Positions 17,669-25,913 of a stretch of 64,000 nt of DNA are shown here, in pieces. The translations under genes and the position numbers were made by a program. A model generated the notes under the pieces. The model saw only the letters and a list, made by a program, of their open reading frames with translations, searched no databases and was not told the origin of the DNA. The stretch is from NCBI GenBank assembly GCA_902786345.1, contig CADACB010000002.1:62001-126000 (forward strand), in the 5' to 3' direction. The DNA comes from an uncultured Ruminococcus sp. Its GTDB lineage: Bacteria; Bacillota; Clostridia; Oscillospirales; Acutalibacteraceae. The stretch's first letter is position 1; each line of letters begins with the position of its first letter.

Positions 17669-19567
17669 ATGAAATTTATGGCAGGAGAATTTGAGGTAGC
17701 TGTAATTGGTGCTGGTCACGCAGGGATAGAAGCAGGTCTTGCTGCTGCAAGACTTGGATGTAAAACCGCAGTATTTACTATTAATATGGACGCCGTTGGT
17801 AACTGTCCGTGTAACCCTTCAATCGGTGGAACAGCAAAAGGACATCTTGTACGTGAGATAGATGCACTCGGCGGTGAAATGGGCAAAGCTGCAGACGAAT
17901 GTTTCTTGCAAATGAGAATGCTTAATCGTGGTAAAGGACCTGCAGTACATTCGTTAAGAGCACAAATTGACAGACGCGCATACAGTACAAGAATGAAACA
18001 TACCCTTGAACTTCAAAAAAATTTAGAGCTTCATCAGGCAGAAATAACTGAGCTTGAAAGATCAGAGGATGAAAACTGGCTGCTTACAACAAGACTTGAG
18101 GCACAATATAAAGCAAAGGCTGTTATACTTGCAACTGGCACCTACCTCGGCGGAAAAATATATGTAGGTGACATTTCTTATGAAAGCGGTCCTGATGGGA
18201 TGTTTCCTTCAAAATTTCTTCCTGATTCACTTGAAAAACTGGGAATGTCTATACGAAGATTTAAAACAGGCACGCCTGCAAGAGTTTTAAAGTCAAGTAT
18301 AAATTTTGAAGGTCTTGAAGAACAATGTGGTGATGAACCTGTTATCCCTTTTTCATATGACACTGATACACCAACGGGAAATAAAGTCAAATGCTATGTA
18401 AGCTGGACAAACGAAAATACCAAGCAGATAATACTTGATAATATCCACCGCTCACCTATGTACAGCGGAAAAATTGAGGGTATAGGTCCACGATACTGTC
18501 CGAGTATAGAAGATAAGATAGTACGATTTTCAGACAAAAAAAGACATCAGCTCTTCATAGAGCCATGCGGAATAGATACAGAAGAAATGTATCTTCAGGG
18601 TATGTCATCTTCCCTTCCTGAGGATGTTCAGATTAAATTCTATCATTCAATCAAAGGACTTGAAAATTGTGTTGTTATGCGTCCTGCATATGCTATAGAA
18701 TATTTCTGTGCAGATCCTTTACAGATGAAAAGCACACTTGAATTTGCTGATTTTTCTGGACTTTACGGTGCAGGTCAGTTCAACGGAAGTTCCGGTTATG
18801 AAGAAGCAGCAGCTCAGGGACTTGTTGCAGGTGTTAATGCTGCATTGAAAATTCAAGGTAAAGAACCTATGATACTGGATCGGGCAAGCTCATATATAGG
18901 AACACTGATAGATGATCTTGTAACCAAAGGCTGCAATGACCCATACAGGATGATGACATCTCGCAGTGAATACAGACTTATTTTACGTCAGGATAATGCC
19001 GATACGCGTCTTACTCCTATTGGCAGAAGTATCGGACTTATAGACGATACCAGATGGAACAAATTCAATCAAAAGCAAAAGCTTATCCAGGACGAGTTGG
19101 AACGTATAAGAAAAACAGTCATAGCCCCATCGGATAATCTTAATGAGATATTAAGAAATAACAATACCTCAGAGGTTAATACAGGAATCAGACTTATTGA
19201 CCTTCTGAAACGTCCTGAACTTGATTACAATAAACTCTCTCCTATCGACACAGAACGCCCCCAGCTTGAAACAAACATATTTGAACAGGTGGAAGTTGAG
19301 ATAAAATATGAAGGATATATAAAACGTCAGCTTGCAATTGTTGAACAGGTAAGAAAGCTTGAAAAAAAACTTTTACCAAAGAATATTAACTATTCAACCA
19401 TAGACGGTTTAAGACTCGAAGCCCGGGAAAAGCTCAATAAGATACGTCCGGAAAATATAGGGCAGGCAAGCAGAATATCCGGTGTAAGTCCTGCCGATAT
19501 ATCTGTACTTATAATCTATCTTGCATCATTGAAAAATAAAACGGAGGTAATTGCCGATGATAACTGA
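17669..19567 (+). CDS. mnmG: tRNA uridine-5-carboxymethylaminomethyl modification enzyme MnmG (GidA)
   Basis: This FAD-dependent partner of MnmE modifies the wobble uridine of tRNAs. The dinucleotide-binding motif VIGAGHAGIEAGLAAARLG lies near residue 12, and the family signature CNPSIGGTAKGHLVREIDALGG follows. Other conserved parts are TGTYLGG, MRPAYAIEY and the C-terminal helical region ending in a NIGQASRISGVSPADISVL-type segment. Length (632) is normal. It starts at ATG 17669 with AAGGA upstream. It overlaps rsmG by 11 bases and is co-directional with it, the conserved mnmG-rsmG pairing. Confidence 0.98.
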   Translation: MKFMAGEFEVAVIGAGHAGIEAGLAAARLGCKTAVFTINMDAVGNCPCNPSIGGTAKGHLVREIDALGGEMGKAADECFLQMRMLNRGKGPAVHSLRAQIDRRAYSTRMKHTLELQKNLELHQAEITELERSEDENWLLTTRLEAQYKAKAVILATGTYLGGKIYVGDISYESGPDGMFPSKFLPDSLEKLGMSIRRFKTGTPARVLKSSINFEGLEEQCGDEPVIPFSYDTDTPTGNKVKCYVSWTNENTKQIILDNIHRSPMYSGKIEGIGPRYCPSIEDKIVRFSDKKRHQLFIEPCGIDTEEMYLQGMSSSLPEDVQIKFYHSIKGLENCVVMRPAYAIEYFCADPLQMKSTLEFADFSGLYGAGQFNGSSGYEEAAAQGLVAGVNAALKIQGKEPMILDRASSYIGTLIDDLVTKGCNDPYRMMTSRSEYRLILRQDNADTRLTPIGRSIGLIDDTRWNKFNQKQKLIQDELERIRKTVIAPSDNLNEILRNNNTSEVNTGIRLIDLLKRPELDYNKLSPIDTERPQLETNIFEQVEVEIKYEGYIKRQLAIVEQVRKLEKKLLPKNINYSTIDGLRLEAREKLNKIRPENIGQASRISGVSPADISVLIIYLASLKNKTEVIADDN

Positions 19568-20264
19568 AATACTGATAAAATGGTGCAATGAGAATAATAT
19601 TGATATAAACAGCGAACAGCTTTCGTCATTTAAAAAATATGCTGACCTTCTGATTTTATGGAATGAAAAAATGAACCTCACTGCAATTACAGAAAAAAAA
19701 GAAATTGCAATAAAGCATTTTATAGACAGCATATCTGTTCTCAAAAGCTGCAGCCCACCCAAAAATGCAAAGCTTATTGATATTGGTACAGGAGCAGGAT
19801 TTCCCGGAATACCGCTGAAAATTATGCGTCCGGATATAAAGCTCTGCCTTCTTGACAGTCTTAACAAAAGACTTATATTTCTCGATGAGGTATGTAAGGA
19901 ACTTGAAATAAAAGCAGAACTTATACACGCAAGAGCCGAAGAGTGCGGACAAAAATCTCAATACCGCGAACAGTTTGATACAGTAATTTCAAGAGCCGTT
20001 GCAAATCTACCGTCACTTTGCGAATACTGCATACCCTACTTAAAAATGGGCGGCAGTTTTATTTCAATGAAAGGTCCTGACGGAGAAAATGAACTGGCTC
20101 TGGCTGAAAATGCAATAAAAATTTTAGGAGGAAAAACAAAAAAAATCGACAAACTTATACTTCCAGATAACAGTATAAGAACAGTAATAGAAATAAAAAA
20201 GCTCTCCCCTACTCCCTCAAAATATCCACGCAGAGGAATAAAAATTTCTAAATCACCTTTATAA
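19557..20264 (+). CDS. rsmG: 16S rRNA (guanine-N7) methyltransferase RsmG (GidB)
   Basis: This SAM-dependent enzyme methylates G527 of 16S rRNA (E. coli numbering). The Rossmann motif LIDIGTGAGFPGIPLKI, the second strand LCLLDSLNKR and the later VISRAVANLPSLCEY and ISMKGPDGENEL segments are characteristic. I chose ATG 19557, 9 bases after GGAGG, over the in-frame TTG at 19551, which is only 3 bases from it. The product is then 235 residues. The start lies inside the end of mnmG, suggesting translational coupling. Confidence 0.97.
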   Translation: MITEILIKWCNENNIDINSEQLSSFKKYADLLILWNEKMNLTAITEKKEIAIKHFIDSISVLKSCSPPKNAKLIDIGTGAGFPGIPLKIMRPDIKLCLLDSLNKRLIFLDEVCKELEIKAELIHARAEECGQKSQYREQFDTVISRAVANLPSLCEYCIPYLKMGGSFISMKGPDGENELALAENAIKILGGKTKKIDKLILPDNSIRTVIEIKKLSPTPSKYPRRGIKISKSPL

Positions 20265-20366
20265 ACCAATTATTTATTTATATATGATAATTATATAAAA
20301 ATCAGTTCTCCCTATTTTCCACATTGTCTTCAAAAATGGTTGAAAAAATTTTCTTTCTCCAATAAA

Positions 20367-20394
20367 TTGACAAAAGATTCACTTTTATTATGTT
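20367..20394 (+). promoter_or_regulatory. Promoter of noc
   Basis: TTGACA (20367-20372), a 16-base spacer and TATGTT (20389-20394), 34 bases before the noc start. Confidence 0.55.
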
Positions 20395-20428
20395 AAAATA
20401 AAATTACAAAAAGAAAGGAGAGACTGAT

Positions 20429-21256
20429 ATGATATTAAGCTTAAGAAAAGACAGAAGAGTTATAGACATTCCTATTGTACAAATCAGACCATGCAAAACA
20501 CAGACCCGAAAAAAGTACAGCCACGAACAACTTATGGAACTTGCGTGGAGTATAAAAAATAACGGTATAATACAGCCGCTGACAGTCAGGAAAGTAAGCT
20601 CCGTTGAGTATGAGCTTGTTGCAGGCGAACGAAGACTCAGAGCAGCTGCATTATGCGGTAAAACAAGAGTTCCATGTATTGTAATTACGTGTACAGACAG
20701 TCAGGCAGTAATATATTCTCTTGCAGAAAATTTACAGAGAACAGAGCTTAATATTTTTGAAGAAGCTCAGGGCATAACAGATATAATAAACTCCTGCAAT
20801 ATTTCTCGTCAAGAGGCTGCAAGACAACTTGGAAAACAGCAGGCAGTAATAGACTGTAAGCTTCGTATCTTAAAACTCAACAACGAAGAACGTGAAATTA
20901 TTATTAAAGCTCATCTTAACGAAAAACACGCAAGAGCATTACTTAAGATACAGGATCCTGTTGAAAGAAGATTCGCACTCAGCGAGATAGTCGAAAAAAA
21001 TATGAATGTATCACAAACAGAAAGCTATATCAATGAATGTCTTTGCAGAACCAAACAGGAAAAAAGACGCCATCAAAGGCGAAAGGCAGTTATAAAAGAT
21101 ATTCGTATTTTTGAAAATACAATAAATAATGCAGTTGAAACAATGAATTCATCAGGTATCAATGCAGAAGCTCACAAGTCCGAAAATGAAGATTACATTG
21201 AATATGTTGTTCGTATTCCAAAATCAAGATTATTCAATATAAATTTAACAGCATAA
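20429..21256 (+). CDS. noc: Nucleoid occlusion protein Noc (ParB paralog)
   Basis: This 275-residue ParB-family CTPase lies beside rsmG, as noc does in other Firmicutes. CTP motifs are GERRLRA and ENLQRTELNIFEEA. The DNA-reading region ARQLGKQQAVIDCKLRILKL has Gln, Lys and Lys at the positions equivalent to 173, 179 and 184, and Lys at 201 (EKHARALL). Q/K/K/R at these sites is the known code for the Noc binding site rather than parS, and the parB gene at 10136 keeps Arg173 and Gly201. The N-terminus (MILSLRKDRR) is shorter than the Bacillus membrane-targeting helix but is basic and hydrophobic. It starts behind AAAGGAGAG. Confidence 0.92.
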   Translation: MILSLRKDRRVIDIPIVQIRPCKTQTRKKYSHEQLMELAWSIKNNGIIQPLTVRKVSSVEYELVAGERRLRAAALCGKTRVPCIVITCTDSQAVIYSLAENLQRTELNIFEEAQGITDIINSCNISRQEAARQLGKQQAVIDCKLRILKLNNEEREIIIKAHLNEKHARALLKIQDPVERRFALSEIVEKNMNVSQTESYINECLCRTKQEKRRHQRRKAVIKDIRIFENTINNAVETMNSSGINAEAHKSENEDYIEYVVRIPKSRLFNINLTA

Positions 21257-21257
21257 A

Positions 21258-21286
21258 AAAGCGACCGATCATTTATCGGTCGCTTT
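21258..21286. terminator. Bidirectional terminator between noc and jag
   Basis: AAAGCGACCGAT (21258-21269) pairs perfectly with ATCGGTCGCTTT (21275-21286). A/T runs on both sides suit both convergent genes. Confidence 0.85.
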
Positions 21287-21321
21287 AAAATTTATGATTC
21301 AAACAACAAAACAACAAAGTG

Positions 21322-22218
21322 TTATTCAATGCCGTCATCTGATTTTTTTATTTCGATTTTTCCATACAAAGACATATCAGGACGCTCGTTTATGCTCTCT
21401 CTTACAATTGCAGAAGAGCTGTCATCTTCAAAGGAACTGAACATACTATCCTGAGGATGACTTTCATCTTCAGCATACTGTCTGCGCTGATAACCGCTTG
21501 AGCGAGGTCTTTTATTATATGAACCGTCCTTATTGAAATTACTTGTTCGTCCTCCTCTGCGATATTCTCCTTTATTATAGGAAGGCTTATAGTCAGGATC
21601 AGGACCAATTACAACGTGACGCTGCATATTCTCTCCCTCACTCCACGAGGAAGCACCTTTGATTTTCTGAACTGCCGTGTGAATAATTCTTCTTTCATAT
21701 GGATTCATAGGTTCAAGTGAAGTTTTAACGCCTGTTTTAACTGCTTTGAAAGCAAGCTTTCTACCCAATATCTCAAGGGTTTTCTCTCTTTTTTCACGAT
21801 AATTTCCTATATTGATTGAAATTCTGTAATAACCCTGATCTATGTGATTGGCAACAAGACCTGTAAGATATTGAAGAGAATCAAGAGTTTCACCTCTGTA
21901 TCCGATAATAAAGCCTACATCTTCACCTTCAATATTTATAACAGCACCACCGTCAATCTCTTCTGATGTCATCTGAATGTCCTTTATTCCCATCTTTTGA
22001 AGTATATCCATAAGATAATTCTTTGCACTGTCAAGAGGAGTAACCTCAACATATGCTCTGACCCTTGCAGGACTTCCTCCAAAAAGACCAAATTTCTTTT
22101 TTTCCGGCTGCTGAAGGATCTCAAAGCTTGTCTTTTCAGGATCTGTGCCAAGTTCAGCACAAGCTTTTATTTGTGCTTCTTCTATAGTATCGGCACTTGC
22201 AATAATTTCACGAATCAT
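21322..22218 (-). CDS. jag: Jag/KhpB-type RNA-binding protein
   Basis: This 298-residue cytoplasmic RNA-binding protein is encoded beside yidC, as in most Firmicutes; homologues (KhpB/EloR) influence cell elongation and division. The N-terminal Jag_N domain (about 1-55: MIREIIASADTIEEAQIKAC and KKFGLFGG) is followed by a KH domain (about 78-150, with GFIIGYRGETLDSLQYL) and an R3H domain (about 150-212, ERRIIHTAVQ). A long Arg/Ser/Gly/Tyr-rich tail (about 213-298) is lower in complexity than typical. It is 23 bases downstream of yidC in the same operon. Confidence 0.93.
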   Translation of the reverse strand: MIREIIASADTIEEAQIKACAELGTDPEKTSFEILQQPEKKKFGLFGGSPARVRAYVEVTPLDSAKNYLMDILQKMGIKDIQMTSEEIDGGAVINIEGEDVGFIIGYRGETLDSLQYLTGLVANHIDQGYYRISINIGNYREKREKTLEILGRKLAFKAVKTGVKTSLEPMNPYERRIIHTAVQKIKGASSWSEGENMQRHVVIGPDPDYKPSYNKGEYRRGGRTSNFNKDGSYNKRPRSSGYQRRQYAEDESHPQDSMFSSFEDDSSSAIVRESINERPDMSLYGKIEIKKSDDGIE

Positions 22219-22241
22219 TTTTTTTCCCCCTGTTTTCCCTA

Positions 22242-23282
22242 CTATCTTCGGGATTTCTTAGATTTTGAATTTTTCTTTTTATAATTTTTATTTTCTGCTT
22301 TTTCCTCTGATTTAGCCTTAGCAAGCTGTGAAGGAGGAATATAATCAGGAGCCTCAATATAAGCTACCTCTGCCTCCTGTTGTCTTCTCAGAACCACTCT
22401 GTGCGCTTCGTCGCGTGCTTCAATAATATTTGCATTATATAAAATATTCAATAAAAGCGACTGAACAAAGCCAAGAACAGTTGAAGATATCCAATAGAAA
22501 CCAACCGCACCCGGAACACTATAAGCAATCCAAGCGGAGAAAAGCGGCATTATAAATACAAAAAGGAACATACAACCCTTCATTTCATTACCGTTCATTT
22601 TCTGAATTATCAGCATACTTGCAACTGAGGTAACAAAACAAAGCAGAGGAATAAGCCACATAAACGACATAAATGAACTGTTATTCGGTGAAGCAAGAAG
22701 ATCCCAGCCGAGGAAATTAAATCCGTTTGCAAATTCATTTATCCTTTCAGTTTCACTGCCATTAAAAAGCGGATTTCCGCTGCCATCCACAAGATAATTC
22801 TGAAGAGCGCCAAAATATTTAACAACATATATCTGACCGTAATTTCCGCCTACAGATGCAGTGCCCATTCCGGGAATAGCAGAAAGTGCATTAAGTGCTG
22901 TTGAAACCTTATCAGAAGCAATATGAAGAGTATTTGTCAGCGGATTAATAACAGAATAATACACACCAAGCATAACCAGCATAGGTGCTATCATAGGAAG
23001 ACATCCGGCAGTTGCACTTACATTTTCCTTAGCCATAAGCTTCTGAACTTCCTGCTGTGCCTTTACCCTGTCATTCTTATATCTTTCCATTATCTCGCGC
23101 TGCTTCTTCTGAAACCTCGCATTTGCTGCCATAGATCGCTGCTGCTTTATAGAAAAAGGAAGCAATATCAACTTTACTGCAAGAGTAAATAAAATAATTG
23201 CTATTCCGAAATTTCTAACAACATAGAAAGCTCCCCAGAGAATATATCCAAAAAGACTTCCCACAAGATTAAAAATATCCAT
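22242..23282 (-). CDS. yidC: Membrane protein insertase YidC (SpoIIIJ/OxaA type)
   Basis: This 346-residue polytopic membrane protein inserts and folds inner-membrane proteins with or without SecYEG. It shows the YidC core: a first membrane segment near 20-40 (FGIAIILFTLAVKLILLPFSI), the cytoplasmic coiled hairpin rich in K/R/Q (SIKQQRSMAANARFQKKQ), GCLPMIAPMLVMLGVYYSVI, and further segments around 205-295. The tail (about 320-346) is strongly basic with KNYKKKNSKSKKSRR, suited to ribosome contact. No lipobox Cys is evident at the N-terminus, unlike the Bacillus protein. The extracellular loop between segments one and two-three carries an insertion. Confidence 0.95.
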   Translation of the reverse strand: MDIFNLVGSLFGYILWGAFYVVRNFGIAIILFTLAVKLILLPFSIKQQRSMAANARFQKKQREIMERYKNDRVKAQQEVQKLMAKENVSATAGCLPMIAPMLVMLGVYYSVINPLTNTLHIASDKVSTALNALSAIPGMGTASVGGNYGQIYVVKYFGALQNYLVDGSGNPLFNGSETERINEFANGFNFLGWDLLASPNNSSFMSFMWLIPLLCFVTSVASMLIIQKMNGNEMKGCMFLFVFIMPLFSAWIAYSVPGAVGFYWISSTVLGFVQSLLLNILYNANIIEARDEAHRVVLRRQQEAEVAYIEAPDYIPPSQLAKAKSEEKAENKNYKKKNSKSKKSRR

Positions 23283-23408
23283 CTGCTGAAAATCATTCCC
23301 TTCCTTTATCCGGAATACATTTTATAAAATATCCGATTACCATTATATATAACTTGTATTTTTAAATACAAAAATCGTACTTCTTTTTAATAATACACGA
23401 GTGCAATA

Positions 23409-23684
23409 TCACTCATCATTCCTGTTCCTTTTATATTCTATTTTTTTCGGAGATTTTCCTTTTCTGATCTTTTTCTCAGGAACGGGATCATATCCTCCAC
23501 TTGAAAATGGATTACATCTTAATATCCTCCATACAGTCATAAATGTTCCTTTAAATGCGCCAAAACGGCTTATTGCCTGAATACCATATACTGAGCATAC
23601 AGGATAATATTTACAAGAAGGAGGAGTTCTTGAAGAAATATACTTTTGATAAAAGCGAATAAGCCAAATAAGCGGATGCTTCAT
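23409..23684 (-). CDS. yidD: Membrane protein insertion efficiency factor YidD
   Basis: This 91-residue protein shows the family signature [20 protein letters not shown], then [20 protein letters not shown] and GGYDPVP. YidD aids YidC-dependent insertion at the membrane. Its start overlaps the rnpA stop in ATGA, indicating translational coupling in the rpmH-rnpA-yidD-yidC-jag cluster. The basic tail (about 72-91) is longer than the minimum. Confidence 0.95.
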   Translation of the reverse strand: MKHPLIWLIRFYQKYISSRTPPSCKYYPVCSVYGIQAISRFGAFKGTFMTVWRILRCNPFSSGGYDPVPEKKIRKGKSPKKIEYKRNRNDE

Positions 23685-24025
23685 TTTAAAACACCCGCAT
23701 CTTTCAGCTCTTTTTTCATAGATTTCAGAACATCATAGCTCTTAACAAAGGGAGTTTTTCCTCTTGCAACAAAAACCAGGTCATATCCGGGTTTTATTCT
23801 GTCAGAGAGATCTCTGTAAGCCTCCCTTATAATTCTGCGAGATCTGTTACGCAGAACGGCCTTGCCGATTTTTTTGCCGGTTGTGATACCAATTCTTACA
23901 CATTCACAGCGATTTTTCATTACATAGGTAACTAAAATCGCTGAAGGGTAAGATTTTCCTTTTGCATAAAGTCGGCGAAAATCCCTATTTTCCTTTAAAG
24001 TAACAATCTCACCCAAAACAATCAT
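23681..24025 (-). CDS. rnpA: Ribonuclease P protein component
   Basis: This is the small basic protein subunit that assists RNase P RNA in tRNA 5-prime maturation. The conserved [14 protein letters not shown] motif lies near residues 68-81, preceded by [15 protein letters not shown]. The start is uncertain: ATG 24025 directly abuts GGAAG, whereas the in-frame TTG at 24016 lies 9 bases from it and would give a product starting [13 protein letters not shown], closer to the family length. It lies between rpmH and yidD, the standard order. Confidence 0.95.
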   Translation of the reverse strand: MIVLGEIVTLKENRDFRRLYAKGKSYPSAILVTYVMKNRCECVRIGITTGKKIGKAVLRNRSRRIIREAYRDLSDRIKPGYDLVFVARGKTPFVKSYDVLKSMKKELKDAGVLK

Positions 24026-24080
24026 CTTCCAAAATAATCAAGTTAAAAAGACCGTCTGCAATCCGGTAAAACCGTAATGA

Positions 24081-24215
24081 TCAATAAGAAAGTCTTTTTC
24101 TGCCCTTAGCTCTTCTGCGAGCAAGAACCTTTCTGCCGTTTGATGTTGACATTCTCTTTCTGAAGCCGTGCTCCTTTTTTCTGTGGAGCTTCTTAGGCTG
24201 ATATGTTCTCAGCAT
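24081..24215 (-). CDS. rpmH: 50S ribosomal protein L34
   Basis: This 44-residue basic ribosomal protein begins [20 protein letters not shown] and ends GRKRLSY. I chose ATG 24215 because AAAGGAGG lies just upstream and the length matches the family exactly; the open frame continues upstream to 24314 but covers the promoter. It is first in the leftward rnpA-yidD-yidC-jag cluster. Confidence 0.98.
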   Translation of the reverse strand: MLRTYQPKKLHRKKEHGFRKRMSTSNGRKVLARRRAKGRKRLSY

Positions 24216-24284
24216 AGAAAATCCTCCTTTCGTCAGGCATCTGAGTGCCCGAAAAGTATCCAAGATATAACCTTGCACTGTAGA

Positions 24285-24314
24285 ATTATAAACCAAAACC
24301 CATACTTCTGTCAA
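24285..24314 (-). promoter_or_regulatory. Promoter of rpmH
   Basis: On the minus strand TTGACA (24309-24314) and TATAAT (24285-24290) are separated by 18 bases, about 70 bases before the rpmH start. Confidence 0.8.
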
Positions 24315-24381
24315 TAAAAAAATTAATAAAATCCAAATTATTCAATAAAATAATTAATAAAGAATGAATTTAAACAGATTT

Positions 24382-25632
24382 CTATTTTATTTCAGTTCCA
24401 CCCCATTCAACAACAGTAAATCCTGTTCTTTCAGGTGAAGTCAATTTCTGCTCATTAACGCTGACAGGTGAATCCAGTCCTTTGAATGTCATAAAAATTC
24501 TTATAACTGAATCCGGCTCAGGACTTATTTTAAATGGCATATTTTCATTTATTTCGTTCATATCAGAAAATTTTATGTAATTGTATTTATTAGACTGCAA
24601 TTTTGGGAGCCAATAAACTATAAATTCTTCTGCCTCTCTTTCTGTTAGTCCTAAGACAGATAATTTATCCTCAAGAAACTCAGCTGAATCCTCGCCCTTT
24701 ACTACAAATCCATCTTTCTCTGTATTAAATTCTACAGAACTTTTGCATTCATAATAAAGAGAATATAGTTGCCTGCCGTTTTTGATATATCTAAGACTAC
24801 CATCAGGCCTGGCAATAACATTCCATCCATCCTTATATTGAGGATAGGAACAAGTCAGATTTTCAGGTTTCAACAGTTTAACAGATATTTCTGTTTCCTG
24901 TGTAGGATACAAATATATTATCGGCTTATCAGCAATAATATTATGAGGATCGTATGTACTGCCATATTTTTTGAGATTATCAATTTCTGAATCATCATAG
25001 CATTCTCTGTATTCTATTTCAGTGCCAACAGGCTTATTGGTAGGAATAGCAATAAAATATCCGCTTCCGCTAGCCATTACTCCGTTTATACTTTCATCTC
25101 CGTATATTATTATATTATCCTCATCTTCTATAATATCCATCAGATCCATTTTACACCAACTATGTCCATTTGCAAAACAGAGTATAATATAATTGCTGTC
25201 CTTATCATTATAATAGATGTCTTTCTTTTCATCAGAAATGAAATTTACAGAGCCTAAAATTTCCAGATATTTTGAATATGAAACTACTTTAATAATGCTA
25301 TCCATTTTTTTAAAAGTATAGAAGTTTTCCTGATGATAATTTCCATTCCATATATCCGAGCTTATTCTTTGGTAATAAGTATTACCTTCAATATGTATTT
25401 CCTTATAGCTATTCTTATTTACCGATACCTTATTTATTTCATTTTCATAACTATTTTTTTTACTGACAACAGAGACTAATTGACTGTTCTGCTTATTGTC
25501 CTGAGAATTTTTTTGACTATTGTTAAACAATACAAAAAAAACAATTAATAAAGCAACAATAATTAAAATTACAATCACAGAAATTAAGATAATTATAAAT
25601 TTTTTTGATACCATTCTTTTATTTTCTTCCAC
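24382..25632 (-). CDS. Membrane-anchored protein with KPIIYLYP-type domain, function unknown
   Basis: This 416-residue protein has a short cytoplasmic N-terminus, one membrane anchor (about 12-36, mostly I/V/L) and an outer portion. From residue 236 the C-terminal half carries KPIIYLYP, then YPQYKDGWNVIARPDG, and ends GFTVVEWGG. I recognise this combination as a widespread but uncharacterised conserved domain; no catalytic residues are apparent. The start is GTG 25632 with GGAGG 8 bases upstream. It lies between rpmH and dnaA, a gap that holds no gene in most Firmicutes, so it is an insertion at the edge of the origin region. Confidence 0.8.
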   Translation of the reverse strand: MEENKRMVSKKFIIILISVIVILIIVALLIVFFVLFNNSQKNSQDNKQNSQLVSVVSKKNSYENEINKVSVNKNSYKEIHIEGNTYYQRISSDIWNGNYHQENFYTFKKMDSIIKVVSYSKYLEILGSVNFISDEKKDIYYNDKDSNYIILCFANGHSWCKMDLMDIIEDEDNIIIYGDESINGVMASGSGYFIAIPTNKPVGTEIEYRECYDDSEIDNLKKYGSTYDPHNIIADKPIIYLYPTQETEISVKLLKPENLTCSYPQYKDGWNVIARPDGSLRYIKNGRQLYSLYYECKSSVEFNTEKDGFVVKGEDSAEFLEDKLSVLGLTEREAEEFIVYWLPKLQSNKYNYIKFSDMNEINENMPFKISPEPDSVIRIFMTFKGLDSPVSVNEQKLTSPERTGFTVVEWGGTEIK

Positions 25633-25913
25633 TTAACATCTCCTCCACATTTAAATTTATATATATTATTATGAATATTATATAATAATGCTCATTACAT
25701 AATTTTATTTTTCAGAAAATAACAATAAAAATTTCCGATAATGATTTTTTCACAGATCTCATTTTTTCAACATTAAATATAAAGTAATGTTAAAAACTAT
25801 TTGAAATATGAAAAGCTTTGTGTTATACTTAAATATGTATAAGTGTTTAATGAGGTAATTTACCGAAATATAAAAATACGAAGAAAAATAAAATCAGGGG
25901 GAAGTAAATATTT
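25633..25913. other. dnaA upstream region
   Basis: This very AT-rich stretch is the divergent upstream region of dnaA and the KPIIYLYP gene. A few sequences resemble DnaA boxes at 7 of 9 positions (for example TTTTTCACA near 25746), but there is no consensus TTATCCACA. No ORF is supported. Confidence 0.4.
25801..25829 (+). promoter_or_regulatory. Promoter of dnaA
   Basis: TTGAAA (25801-25806), a 17-base spacer and TATACT (25824-25829), about 85 bases before the dnaA start. Confidence 0.7.

Noticed and set aside
24216..24314. 33-codon upstream extension of rpmH
   Set aside because: It covers the -35/-10 promoter and exceeds the fixed family length; the AAAGGAGG site selects ATG 24215.
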